This document shows, piece by piece, positions 37,566 to 45,882 of a stretch of 64,000 bases of DNA (within the stretch, counting starts at the first letter, position 1; each line of letters begins with the position of its first letter). Below the pieces are notes generated by a model, which ran no database searches, was not told the origin of the DNA, and was given only the letters and a program-made list of their open reading frames with translations. A program made the position numbers and the translations under genes. The stretch is from a virus, in the IMG/VR virus record IMGVR_UViG_3300028275_000006, positions 124,001 through 188,000 of that record; one strand, written 5' to 3'.

Positions 37566-38255
37566 TTATTTTCTATCACCAAACAACTGTAGTAAATTAA
37601 TGAACAGATTAATAAAATCCATATATAGTGTTAATGCACCTGTTACTTCGGTTGCAGGATCAGAGTCGATTGAAACCATTTCTCGTATTTGCTGTGTATC
37701 GTAAGCAGTTAATCCTAGAAAGATAATAATTGCTAATGCACTGATAACCATGGCCATTACACTACTACCAATAAAGATGTTAACAATACTGGCAATAACA
37801 ATAGCAATCAATCCAATGAACATAAACTGTCCAAGACTTTCCAAACTACGTTTTGTAAAGTATCCATAGAAGCTCATTGTACCAAACAAGATCGCCGCAC
37901 CCATAAACGCACTAACAATACTGCCCATGGTAAAGATAGCAAAAATTGTAGCAAAGCTCAAACCCATTAATGCCGCAAAACCATGTAAGCATAGTTGGGC
38001 GACTTGTTTACTAGGGTTATTAGATAGTACCATGCTAACACCAAAGATAGCAACCAGTGGTGCAAAAATTACAATCCACTTCATTACACCTGTAAAGAAG
38101 AATTGTAACAATTCTGGGCTAGTACCTACAAAGTAACTAACAATCATAGACACAAGAACTGCTAGGCTCATGTGTCCATAGACACGACCCATTGCTTCAT
38201 TGATCTGTGCGGCTGAACGGTAAATTCCAGTACCTGTGTAACTTGCACCAAACAT
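37566..38255 (-). CDS. BAX inhibitor-1/YccA-type membrane protein
   Basis: 229 residues with seven hydrophobic helices and the family end (LTAYDTQQIREMV, ALTLYMDFINLFINLLQLFG). Bacterial members (YccA, YbhL) interact with the FtsH protease or act as pH-sensitive calcium channels. A phage copy could shield membrane proteins from FtsH, a plausible guess given the SPFH protein nearby, since HflKC and YccA both modulate FtsH. Confidence 0.93.
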   Translation of the reverse strand: MFGASYTGTGIYRSAAQINEAMGRVYGHMSLAVLVSMIVSYFVGTSPELLQFFFTGVMKWIVIFAPLVAIFGVSMVLSNNPSKQVAQLCLHGFAALMGLSFATIFAIFTMGSIVSAFMGAAILFGTMSFYGYFTKRSLESLGQFMFIGLIAIVIASIVNIFIGSSVMAMVISALAIIIFLGLTAYDTQQIREMVSIDSDPATEVTGALTLYMDFINLFINLLQLFGDRK

Positions 38256-38277
38256 AAATTTCTCCTGAAGTTAAAAA

Positions 38278-38353
38278 TGGTGCCCCTTGTCCGACTCGAA
38301 CAGACCACCTACTGATTACAAATCAGTTGCTCTACCAGATGAGCTAAAGGGGC
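38278..38353 (-). tRNA. tRNA-Thr(TGT), solitary
   Basis: Perfect GCCCCTT/AAGGGGC acceptor, anticodon stem ACTGA/TCAGT with loop TTTGTAA, T loop TTCGAGT, A73, CCA. Second TGT tRNA. Confidence 0.94.
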
Positions 38354-38362
38354 AATGTTTTT

Positions 38363-38392
38363 ATTATATATGAACTTCGTAAGATTTGTCAA
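38363..38392 (-). promoter_or_regulatory. Sigma70-type promoter for tRNA-Thr
   Basis: TTGACA (38387-38392), 18-base spacer, TATAAT (38363-38368); drives tRNA-Thr and probably the BAX-inhibitor gene. Confidence 0.8.
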
Positions 38393-38403
38393 CTAGATTT
38401 GGC

Positions 38404-39957
38404 TTAACGGATTGCGAAACCCATTTTACCAACTGGTCTTCTTGTAGCGTAGAAGTTACTGCTGGCATCCAATTTAATTGTGCCCGTGAATACTGGAGGA
38501 TAGATAACTTCAAAATTGGAGAAGTATGCTCCATTTGATGGTTTACCTTCAGCGTCCTTAGTAGGCTTCTGTTGTAATGAAGTTTTGACTTGTAACATAT
38601 TGGAACGTTCCAGAACTGCTTTGAAGAAAGCATCTGTCTTGTAGTCCTTGTTTACTTTATTTGCTGTGCCAGTTGCTACTGCGGCTAATAAATGCCAACC
38701 AATTCTGTAGTCTGGTCTTGTCGAATCGTCTGTGCCTTTATAAACTAACAATCCTTTTAAGTCGCCTAGTGTTTCGTCATCAACATGCGGCTGATCGCTG
38801 TCAATGATTTCCATAATTTTTTCTGCTTGTGTACCATCGATGATGCCTACTTTGACACCTAATTCTAATGCACCAGCAATAGAACCATTTCGTTTCCATT
38901 GTGCGCTTTTAGCCACATAACTCATGTCAGGGTCTTTAATAATGTTTACAATGTCTAGTAGCTCTTGGAAGCCTGGGTTGACTTTAGGATCAAACAATCC
39001 TTCATAACGTTGCGGGTATGCCGCTATATCGTCTACCACACCAGATACAGATGCCTTTGCGCCGCCTTGCTTGTCTTTGGAACTTACACGAATCTTCACA
39101 TCACCTGAAAACTTCAAATAACTATCGTATAGTTTTTCAGCAGGATCGTTTGGAAATTCTACACCAACGGCTTCTTCAAACTTCAAACCCATTCCGGCTT
39201 CGGCCTGTTGCCATGCACCACTTAAGAACTTTTTCTTAATTAATGAAATTGGTGCGGCTGTTTCACCTAAATCAATTTCGTAACTCTTAGCATAGTCGCC
39301 GGCGCCGGGGACAGGATTACTGCTACCAGAAGCAACAGCCTGCAATAGTTGTACTACCTGTTGTTTAATAGCATCTGCTAGATCATCACGCTCTTGAATA
39401 GAACCTTGCACTTGTGTAGGAATATCATCTACAGCAATGGTTGTATTAGTAGGAATAATTCCAACAGGTTTTAAATTAGTTAGAGCACGTTGTTGTACTC
39501 CAGAAATTTTATCTTCCTCTCCTGCTTTGCCGCTTAGTTGTACATAACCAGTTAGGTCTGAAAACTGTTTAGTCTGTAAGAAGATTGGATAAGCACCTGG
39601 CTTCTTAGCAGGCTTAAGAGCGATCCATGCTATGTTCTTTTTAGATTTTTCATCTTTAAAAATCATTACTAATGCGGCACCTGCTTTTTCAGGTATGCTT
39701 AGTCCGCCCACTGGCGGAAGTGTTAGTGCGTTAGATACTGCTACATTGTTAGCCTTCACATAGTCCATAATCTCTGGAACTAGTTCTTGATAATTGTCTC
39801 GCTTGTCTACGTCTTGTGGAAACACTTGAGATGCAATCATATGAATAACATTTCCATCTGCATTTTTAAATGCTACACGTTTGCCACGGCCGGCTTCTTC
39901 TGCACGGCGGGCCATGCCGCCTTCAGATTCAAATAAAATAAATTCTTTTGCTCTCAT
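38404..39957 (-). CDS. MRAKEF-type hypothetical, possibly head-carried
   Basis: 517 residues beginning MRAKEFILFESEGG. A conserved N-terminal tag precedes a mixed alpha/beta body with no recognised motif (PVGGLSIPEKAGAALVMIFK; FRIGWHLLAA-like region). The tag recurs in three genes of the window, suggesting shared sorting or cleavage by a prohead protease. ATGA overlap with the 39954 gene. Confidence 0.72.
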   Translation of the reverse strand: MRAKEFILFESEGGMARRAEEAGRGKRVAFKNADGNVIHMIASQVFPQDVDKRDNYQELVPEIMDYVKANNVAVSNALTLPPVGGLSIPEKAGAALVMIFKDEKSKKNIAWIALKPAKKPGAYPIFLQTKQFSDLTGYVQLSGKAGEEDKISGVQQRALTNLKPVGIIPTNTTIAVDDIPTQVQGSIQERDDLADAIKQQVVQLLQAVASGSSNPVPGAGDYAKSYEIDLGETAAPISLIKKKFLSGAWQQAEAGMGLKFEEAVGVEFPNDPAEKLYDSYLKFSGDVKIRVSSKDKQGGAKASVSGVVDDIAAYPQRYEGLFDPKVNPGFQELLDIVNIIKDPDMSYVAKSAQWKRNGSIAGALELGVKVGIIDGTQAEKIMEIIDSDQPHVDDETLGDLKGLLVYKGTDDSTRPDYRIGWHLLAAVATGTANKVNKDYKTDAFFKAVLERSNMLQVKTSLQQKPTKDAEGKPSNGAYFSNFEVIYPPVFTGTIKLDASSNFYATRRPVGKMGFAIR

Positions 39958-40862
39958 TCACAGTTCCAACGTTTACGTGCTTTGCAGATTGCCTTGTCTG
40001 GTGTCTTAGTGCAATCAATATTGTGCATTTTCTTTTGGCCATCACTTCTAGCACAAAAACTTGATCTACGCTTACTTGCCTTAGATCCTTTCTTTAATTT
40101 GCTAGGAGGTGTAGTGACTGCTGTTTTTAATTTACTACCAGGATGTTCTCTACGATATGCTTTAACGGCTTTACTGCTCATGCCATCGGTTTTGTCTTTC
40201 TTATTAACCTTCTGCCAATCTTCTGACATACCTTCTGGGCCAATTTGAACTAACCATTCTAATTCATCGTCTGCATCTCTAACACTGAAGAATTTAACAT
40301 TAGGAATCTTCTTAGCCGCAAACCATTTGTTAGCCACTTTAACCATTAGGGCACGATGTTGACGATCATTAACATCCGGTTCATATCCGCCTGTTAAGTT
40401 TGCCCACAATGCACTTGGATTGCCATGGCGATCGTAACCCAACAATTCACGCCATTGTTGTTGTAAGCGATCTGGCACATACTGATCCAATTCAGTGTCG
40501 CTCATCCACTCTCGGCCAATATCGACACCTTCCGCCATGGCGGCTTCAGTTAAGTCTTCTGGGGCAAAACCAATATAACTCTTACCATGCTCATCGCCAG
40601 ACTGCACAACAAATGCGCCGCCTTCTTCTGATTCGATTTCGCCAATTTCCCAACCCATACGATTTAATAGTTTTTCAACTTTTTGTTGTATGTCGTCATC
40701 GCCATTGTACCAAATACGAGCGTACTTGAGTAATGTTTCTTCTTCGTCGCCACTATTATCCGGCGCAAATTCTTTTACATTTTGCTTTTTCTTTTTAGCA
40801 ATAGCGATAGCGGCTTGTTGTGCGGCATTGGTTGCTTCTGTGATGAATTCTTTTGCTCTCAT
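39954..40862 (-). CDS. MRAKEF-type protein with Cys/basic C terminus (DUF6321-like)
   Basis: 302 residues: MRAKEFITEA tag, acidic middle, and a basic cysteine-bearing end (KKGSKASKRRSSFCARSDGQ; CTKTPDKAICKARKRWNCE). This end occurs in many T4-like aquatic phage proteins (DUF6321 from memory). It may bind DNA in the head. Confidence 0.72.
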   Translation of the reverse strand: MRAKEFITEATNAAQQAAIAIAKKKKQNVKEFAPDNSGDEEETLLKYARIWYNGDDDIQQKVEKLLNRMGWEIGEIESEEGGAFVVQSGDEHGKSYIGFAPEDLTEAAMAEGVDIGREWMSDTELDQYVPDRLQQQWRELLGYDRHGNPSALWANLTGGYEPDVNDRQHRALMVKVANKWFAAKKIPNVKFFSVRDADDELEWLVQIGPEGMSEDWQKVNKKDKTDGMSSKAVKAYRREHPGSKLKTAVTTPPSKLKKGSKASKRRSSFCARSDGQKKMHNIDCTKTPDKAICKARKRWNCE

Positions 40863-40882
40863 GGTAAAATCCGTCTATTCTG

Positions 40883-40888
40883 TATTTA
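40883..40888 (-). promoter_or_regulatory. Late-like TAAATA box
   Basis: CTAAATACAG 20 bases before the MRAKEF gene at 40862; overlaps the stop codon of the bilin reductase. Confidence 0.5.
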
Positions 40889-41566
40889 GCGAATTTCTGG
40901 GAACAAACATTCCTGTATGAATACCCTAACATCCTCTTCATCTAAGCCTAAACTAGCCATTACACGTGGAGTATGTGGGTTACATTTTTGATTGATTGCG
41001 TAGTAGTTCTGCGCTTCTGTGGTATTTTCAGTAGTATTATTAGTTTCTGCTACAGTTTCTAAGTAATGTGCCAGTGTATCTTTAGCCATTTCTATAATCT
41101 GCGCTAGTTCTTCTTCGCTCTGCACATTACCTGCGGCTACCATGCTAGGGCTGAATATGTTGGTAGCCCATTCTGGTAGTTGGCGTTCTCTGCGCCATTC
41201 GAGTCGTTTAACATAATCAGCAAACCATTCCATCATAGGATGATTAGAATCTCCTGCTTTGCTGTAATCATGAAAACAGCCAGTAATCTTATTCTTGCCT
41301 GCTACAACGTCAAAGCCGTAAATTGGTGCTGGATTGTGTAAGTGTGGGAAGATGCAACAATGCATCATCCAGAGTCCTTTGGTTTCTCTAGCATCCACAA
41401 CATCAACGTGAGCACGGCGATAAGACCCACTGGTCCAAACACGATTAACCCAACCAGGCTGATTAAAGCGATCCATGCCCGGTTCAAAGATTTCTGTTCC
41501 TGTTTCATTAAAACTGCTTTCTAAAAGATGCTGAACTTCAATCAGCGTGTCCCATACTTTACTCAT
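40886..41566 (-). CDS. Ferredoxin-dependent bilin reductase (PcyA/PcyX-like)
   Basis: 226 residues with the FDBR core: RVWTSGSYRRAHVDVVDARE, LWMMHCCIFPHLHNPAPIYGFDVV, then KNKITGCFHDYSKAGD (PIxGxDIVxxxxKxTxxFxDxS). The Asp of the central DVV strand and Asp of FHDYS correspond to family active-site aspartates. Family members reduce biliverdin with ferredoxin electrons. It directly follows heme oxygenase, as in viral PcyX and PebS pairs. Product (PEB or other) cannot be read from sequence. Confidence 0.9.
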   Translation of the reverse strand: MSKVWDTLIEVQHLLESSFNETGTEIFEPGMDRFNQPGWVNRVWTSGSYRRAHVDVVDARETKGLWMMHCCIFPHLHNPAPIYGFDVVAGKNKITGCFHDYSKAGDSNHPMMEWFADYVKRLEWRRERQLPEWATNIFSPSMVAAGNVQSEEELAQIIEMAKDTLAHYLETVAETNNTTENTTEAQNYYAINQKCNPHTPRVMASLGLDEEDVRVFIQECLFPEIR

Positions 41567-42113
41567 AGTGTGGAACTATATCCATCATTTGATCAAAGAA
41601 TTTTGCCGCAAAATCAAAACATACTCTTGCTTCATCTGCTAGACTATCATCTAGTTTTGCACGAATTGCTTCTTTGATCTTTTCAGGTTCGTCTCCAAAC
41701 TGATAGTATTTGCCACTGCCTGGAACTCTTTTAGCAATCATTTGACCGCCTGATAAATCTCCCATGTGACGTACATAAATGTGTGCCATCAACTTTTTAG
41801 GATCATCTTTGATGCTGAGAATATATTTGATATATTCATCCACTACCGGACACATTTTTGGTTCTTCAGGATTGTCTGAGCCCCATAGTTCTATGAAGTC
41901 AGATAAAATTGCAGGTGCTCTGCGTATCTCTGGTAGACCGGAAAGTAATCCATGTGGCATAGCACAGACTTCTAAAATCTCATACATTGGATGTTGATTT
42001 TTTAGATATGTTGCGTATAGTTTAGGATTTACATTTCCTGAAAATAAGACTTTAACAAAAGGCCTTGTTTCTGCTCTGCGATGTTGCTCGTGTGTAAGTT
42101 CTTTTAGACTCAT
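41559..42113 (-). CDS. Heme oxygenase
   Basis: 184 residues. His11 (LTHEQHRRAET) is the expected proximal heme ligand, and HIYVRHMGDLSGGQMI holds the distal helix Gly-rich signature. It opens heme to biliverdin IX-alpha, releasing CO and iron, and needs ferredoxin or another donor. Overlaps bilin reductase by 8 bases and clpS by four (ATGA), so the three are one unit. Shorter than plant/cyanobacterial HO1 (about 240). Confidence 0.94.
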   Translation of the reverse strand: MSLKELTHEQHRRAETRPFVKVLFSGNVNPKLYATYLKNQHPMYEILEVCAMPHGLLSGLPEIRRAPAILSDFIELWGSDNPEEPKMCPVVDEYIKYILSIKDDPKKLMAHIYVRHMGDLSGGQMIAKRVPGSGKYYQFGDEPEKIKEAIRAKLDDSLADEARVCFDFAAKFFDQMMDIVPHYE

Positions 42114-42418
42114 TCGGAATCCACTTTAATTTGTAATGGGAAGCCTGCTTGACGTGCAAGGTGTGTTGCCTCAACACCTTTCTGCTCGGCGATCTCGTAG
42201 GTATAAACACCTACTACTGCTGAACCTTCATTGTGTACAGTTAATGTAATCTGTTCAGCATTTTCTCTGGAGTGCTTAAACACAGTCATTAGTAATTCAA
42301 TAACAAAGTCGATTGGAGTTTTGTTATCATTTAAAAACAATACCTTGTAACGCTTAGGTTCAGTGATATCGATTTTAATCTTTTCGTCAATTTTAATTTC
42401 GGTGTCTACAGTTGGCAT
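42110..42418 (-). CDS. clpS: ClpS N-end rule adaptor
   Basis: 102 residues with the ClpS core YKVLFLNDNKTPIDFVIELLM, HSRENAEQITLTVHNEG, GVYTYEIAEQKG. The Asn-Asp and the Met/His pocket residues (ND at 31-32, His near 66) fit N-degron binding. ClpS delivers N-degron substrates to ClpAP and blocks ssrA substrates. Starts just after the Hsp20 gene. Confidence 0.94.
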   Translation of the reverse strand: MPTVDTEIKIDEKIKIDITEPKRYKVLFLNDNKTPIDFVIELLMTVFKHSRENAEQITLTVHNEGSAVVGVYTYEIAEQKGVEATHLARQAGFPLQIKVDSE

Positions 42419-42443
42419 ATTGGCCCTCCATTCTTAATGGTAT

Positions 42444-42470
42444 TTATTAGTGGGGGCCGGAGCCCCCGAT
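42444..42470 (-). other. GC hairpin between hsp20 and clpS
   Basis: GGGGGCTCCGGCCCCC; no strong T tract follows, so it may be a processing or attenuating hairpin. A TAAATA box lies at about 42437. Confidence 0.45.
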
Positions 42471-42473
42471 TTT

Positions 42474-42920
42474 TTACTTAACTTCTTTCACTTCAATCTT
42501 ACGTGGCAGAAGTGCTTCAGGAACAATGCGCTCGATTTGAATTGTAAGCACACCATCCTTAATTTCTGCTGACTTGATTTCCATGTGTTCTGCTAGAGTA
42601 AATCTACGTTCGAAATCACGGAAAGCAAGACCTCTGTGTAAGTACTCAACTTGGTATTCGCCTTCGTTAGCATTGATTGCCTTCTCGCCGCGAATAGTTA
42701 ATTGATCACCTTCCACTTCTACTGCAACTTCATCTTTACCGAATCCTGCTACAGCAACAACTATATTATACTGGTTTTCTCCAGACTTTTCAATATTATA
42801 TGGAGGATAGTTGTTCGAAATCTGATGTGCAAAGCGTGTTTCGAAAGTATCGAATAGATTGTCGAAACCGATTAATGCTCTGTTTAGAGCGGCTGTGTCA
42901 AAACGTGTTAATTGTGTCAT
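42474..42920 (-). CDS. Small heat-shock protein (Hsp20/IbpA-like)
   Basis: 148 residues with an alpha-crystallin domain (about 35-130; NIVVAVAGFGKDEVAVEVEGDQL, FTLAEHMEIKSAEIKDGVL) ending in a C-terminal anchor EVKEVK with an R-K-I-E-V strand. T4-like phages often carry Hsp20 proteins. Holds unfolded proteins for DnaK, encoded upstream. Confidence 0.95.
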   Translation of the reverse strand: MTQLTRFDTAALNRALIGFDNLFDTFETRFAHQISNNYPPYNIEKSGENQYNIVVAVAGFGKDEVAVEVEGDQLTIRGEKAINANEGEYQVEYLHRGLAFRDFERRFTLAEHMEIKSAEIKDGVLTIQIERIVPEALLPRKIEVKEVK

Positions 42921-42986
42921 TTTATATCTCCTTTAATTAAGCAAGAATTTTAGTAGGGCCCCACCCGGGCACCCTACATAACGAGT

Positions 42987-44852
42987 TTAGTTTGTTTCCT
43001 TAAACTCGGCATTGATTGCATCTTCCTGAACAGGTTCAAATGGCTTGTCCTGTTTGGCCTGTGCAATCGCTTGACTGGCCACTGCTAGTTCGCTAGTCTT
43101 TTGTACGATAGCGTCTTTGTCAGAACCTGTCAATTCTGTTTGAAGTGCTTTAACAGCATCTTCGATCTTTGTTTTATCTGTGTCTGAAAGTGTTGTTTCT
43201 TTCATGTCGTTTTCAACATTGTTGATCAACGCCTCGGCTGTGTTCCTAGCATCGATAAGTTCACGTGCCTTCTTATCTGATTCGGCATTAACTTCTGCAT
43301 CACGAACCATTTGTTCGATCTGCTCTTTGCTTAGACCACTGTCACTCTTAATTGTGATTTGATTTTCTTTGCCGGTGTTTTTATCTTTAGCACTAATTTT
43401 CATAATGCCGTTAGCATCGATGTCAAATGTAACTTCAATCTGTGGAGTGCCACGACGTGCTGGAGCAATACCGTCTAACTTAAACTCACCCAGGAGTTTG
43501 TTGTATTGGAATAGTTCACGCTCGCCTTGTGCTACTTTGATATCAACTGCTGGTTGATTATCTTCTGCTGTGCTAAACACTTGGCTAGCCTTAGTAGGTA
43601 TAGTTGTGTTCTTTTGTACAAGTTTAGTAAACACACCTCCCATAGTTTCAATGCCTAGTGACAATGGTGTTACGTCTAACAATAGAACGTCTGTACGATC
43701 ACCTGCTAGTACTGAACCTTGAATAGCCGCACCAACTGCTACTGCTTCGTCTGGGTTAACGTCTTTGCGTGGAGCCTTACCGAATAGTTTTTCAACTGCT
43801 TCTTGTACCTTGGGCATACGTGTTTGCCCACCAACAAGAATAACTTCGTCAATTTCTGATGGAGTAACACCTGCATCCTTCATAGCAACCTTACATGGTT
43901 CGATACTACGTTGGATTAGTTCTTCTACCAATGCTTCTAACTTAGCACGAGTAATCTTAACATTCATGTGCTTAGGACCACTTGCGTCTGCTGTGATGTA
44001 AGGTAAGTTAACATCAGTGCTGGCACTGCTAGATAACTCAATCTTGGCTTTTTCAGCGGCTTCTTTTAGACGTTGTAAGGCCAACATGTCTTTCTTAAGG
44101 TTCATGCCTGACTCTTTCTTAAACTCGTCGACCAAGTAGTCCATAATACGTTGGTCAAAGTCTTCACCACCTAAGAATGTGTCGCCGTTAGTGCTTAGTA
44201 CTTCGATTTGTTTTTCGCCATCCACGTTGGCAATTTCAATGATCGATACATCGAAAGTACCACCACCAAGGTCATAAACAGCAACTTTGCGATCTGCTTT
44301 GTCGTTTTTATCAACACCATAAGCAAGAGCTGCCGCAGTAGGCTCGTTAATAATACGCAATACTTCCAAGCCTGCGATTTTTCCAGCATCCTTAGTTGCC
44401 TGTCTTTGGCTGTCATTAAAGTATGCGGGAACTGTGATAACTGCTTGAGTAACTTTTTCACCTAAATAATCCTCTGCTGTCTTTTTCATCTTACGCAGAA
44501 CTTCAGCACTAATCTGCGGAGGTGCTAATTCTTTACCCTGTGCGCGAACCCATGCATCTCCATTCTTGGATTCCATGATTTCGTAAGGCATTAGGTCAAT
44601 ATCTTTTTGTACAGCCTGTTCTTTGAACTTACGTCCAATAAGACGCTTGGCCGCATAGATTGTGTTTTTGGGATTTGTTACTGCTTGACGTTTAGCACTA
44701 GCACCTACAAGTACTTCGTCTGTAGAATAGGCAACAATACTAGGTGTAGTTCTTGCACCTTCGCTGTTTTCAATAACTTTGGAATTTCCTGACTCGATGA
44801 CTGCTACGCATGAATTGGTAGTACCCAAGTCGATACCGATGACTTTGCTCAT
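42987..44852 (-). CDS. dnaK: Molecular chaperone DnaK (Hsp70)
   Basis: 621 residues with [24 protein letters not shown] and [11 protein letters not shown] (ATPase motifs), the linker [13 protein letters not shown] and a substrate-binding beta domain; lid helices end FKETN, missing the E. coli EEVKD tail. Phage-encoded full DnaK is rare. No dnaJ or grpE lies nearby, so it probably uses host co-chaperones. Leader of about 80 bases with hairpin GGGCAGTTGCCC. Confidence 0.97.
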   Translation of the reverse strand: MSKVIGIDLGTTNSCVAVIESGNSKVIENSEGARTTPSIVAYSTDEVLVGASAKRQAVTNPKNTIYAAKRLIGRKFKEQAVQKDIDLMPYEIMESKNGDAWVRAQGKELAPPQISAEVLRKMKKTAEDYLGEKVTQAVITVPAYFNDSQRQATKDAGKIAGLEVLRIINEPTAAALAYGVDKNDKADRKVAVYDLGGGTFDVSIIEIANVDGEKQIEVLSTNGDTFLGGEDFDQRIMDYLVDEFKKESGMNLKKDMLALQRLKEAAEKAKIELSSSASTDVNLPYITADASGPKHMNVKITRAKLEALVEELIQRSIEPCKVAMKDAGVTPSEIDEVILVGGQTRMPKVQEAVEKLFGKAPRKDVNPDEAVAVGAAIQGSVLAGDRTDVLLLDVTPLSLGIETMGGVFTKLVQKNTTIPTKASQVFSTAEDNQPAVDIKVAQGERELFQYNKLLGEFKLDGIAPARRGTPQIEVTFDIDANGIMKISAKDKNTGKENQITIKSDSGLSKEQIEQMVRDAEVNAESDKKARELIDARNTAEALINNVENDMKETTLSDTDKTKIEDAVKALQTELTGSDKDAIVQKTSELAVASQAIAQAKQDKPFEPVQEDAINAEFKETN

Positions 44853-44934
44853 AACATTTCTCCTTATAATTAAGCAAGATTTTAATTGTGGGCAACTGCC
44901 CGTTTCGTAAAACCCTATTGGCGTTCTACAAAAT

Positions 44935-44942
44935 TATTTATA
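44935..44942 (-). promoter_or_regulatory. T4-late-like box TATAAATA before dnaK
   Basis: Exact TATAAATA, 83 bases upstream of the dnaK ATG. Confidence 0.55.
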
Positions 44943-45227
44943 TCAGATTTTATCTAAATTTGGTATTTTAGACCATTTTTTTAACTTTTCGACTTTTGCC
45001 CTTTTTGCTTCGTGCAATTTGCCCCAACTGACTACTTCGTTGATCATTAGTATATCAATCATAGCCAGCATATCCCCTAGTTCTTCTTCTAGGTGCTGTC
45101 GATTGGTCTGCTCTGTTCCGTGTTTAGCATTGTCTATGCCAAAACGCCTAATTTTACTTACTGCTTGAATAACTTCTGCACACTCTTCCTGCAGAATGTC
45201 CATAACTTCGTTATTTTGTTCGTCCAT
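44943..45227 (-). CDS. MazG-like nucleotide pyrophosphohydrolase
   Basis: 94 residues with EECAEVIQAVSK and EEELGDMLAMID, the ExxE...EExxD metal ligands of the all-alpha NTP-PPase superfamily. Phage MazG-like proteins hydrolyse (d)NTPs and have been proposed to alter ppGpp levels. Two bases before bS21 stop; same operon. Confidence 0.87.
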   Translation of the reverse strand: MDEQNNEVMDILQEECAEVIQAVSKIRRFGIDNAKHGTEQTNRQHLEEELGDMLAMIDILMINEVVSWGKLHEAKRAKVEKLKKWSKIPNLDKI

Positions 45228-45229
45228 TT

Positions 45230-45463
45230 TTAATACATTTTTTTAGGTAGTTGTTGTTTACGCAGTTCTTTTTGCCAACGATTCTTAGCCGCAGACTTTG
45301 CTCGCTTACGAGCAGTTGTTGGCTTTTCATAGAACTCGCGATCTCTTAGTTCCTGCAATAATCCGCTATCCTGTATTTTCTTTTTGAAACGGCGTAGAGC
45401 TCTTTCAACGGGTTCACCGTCTTTTACAGTAACTCCACTACCACGTAGTTGTTTATCCCTCAT
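45230..45463 (-). CDS. rpsU: Ribosomal protein bS21
   Basis: 77 residues, VKDGEPVERALRRFKKKIQDSGLL, EFYEKPTTARKRAKSAAKNR, matching bS21 throughout. S21 helps Shine-Dalgarno pairing at initiation. Viral bS21 is known; it could bias host ribosomes to phage mRNA. Confidence 0.95.
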   Translation of the reverse strand: MRDKQLRGSGVTVKDGEPVERALRRFKKKIQDSGLLQELRDREFYEKPTTARKRAKSAAKNRWQKELRKQQLPKKMY

Positions 45464-45845
45464 TATCTTCCTCTGTTAATTTTGGAAAGTCGTAAAAACG
45501 ATTTTTATTTATTAAATCCCAAGGTGCTTGCATATTCGTGCATCTATAGTATGTAGTAGGAATACTCAAAATGTAAGCAAAGAACTGGCTTATACTTACA
45601 GGACTATTATCCATATCTATAAGAATAGTGTCGACGGAATTGGCTACGCTGAGTAACCATGCTATGTTGTCTTCGTCGCCTGTGTACAGATATATGTTTA
45701 AGTGTTCACTACAGTCTAAAGCATATTCCTGTACAGCGTCTTTGAGTGTGTCGCTAGGAGTAATAACTAGCATTGTTTGACTTTGATCGTATATACGATC
45801 CGGAGCGGTTATGATTTTGATTTTCTTCTTTGTATTCTCTGCCAT
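45453..45845 (-). CDS. Hypothetical protein
   Basis: 130 residues, alpha/beta with a central parallel-sheet pattern (TMLVITPSDTLKDA, NIYLYTGDEDNIAWLLSVANSVDTILID), then FPKLTEEDNEG. Overlaps bS21 by 11 bases. May be a small Rossmann-like fold; unknown function. Confidence 0.66.
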   Translation of the reverse strand: MAENTKKKIKIITAPDRIYDQSQTMLVITPSDTLKDAVQEYALDCSEHLNIYLYTGDEDNIAWLLSVANSVDTILIDMDNSPVSISQFFAYILSIPTTYYRCTNMQAPWDLINKNRFYDFPKLTEEDNEG

Positions 45846-45882
45846 AATGTCTCTGTGTCTTGTTCAGCGTTTTGGACGTAGG

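Noticed and set aside
42987-44852. Long antisense frames opposite dnaK and other large genes
   Set aside because: They lack ribosome sites and lie entirely within strongly conserved genes.
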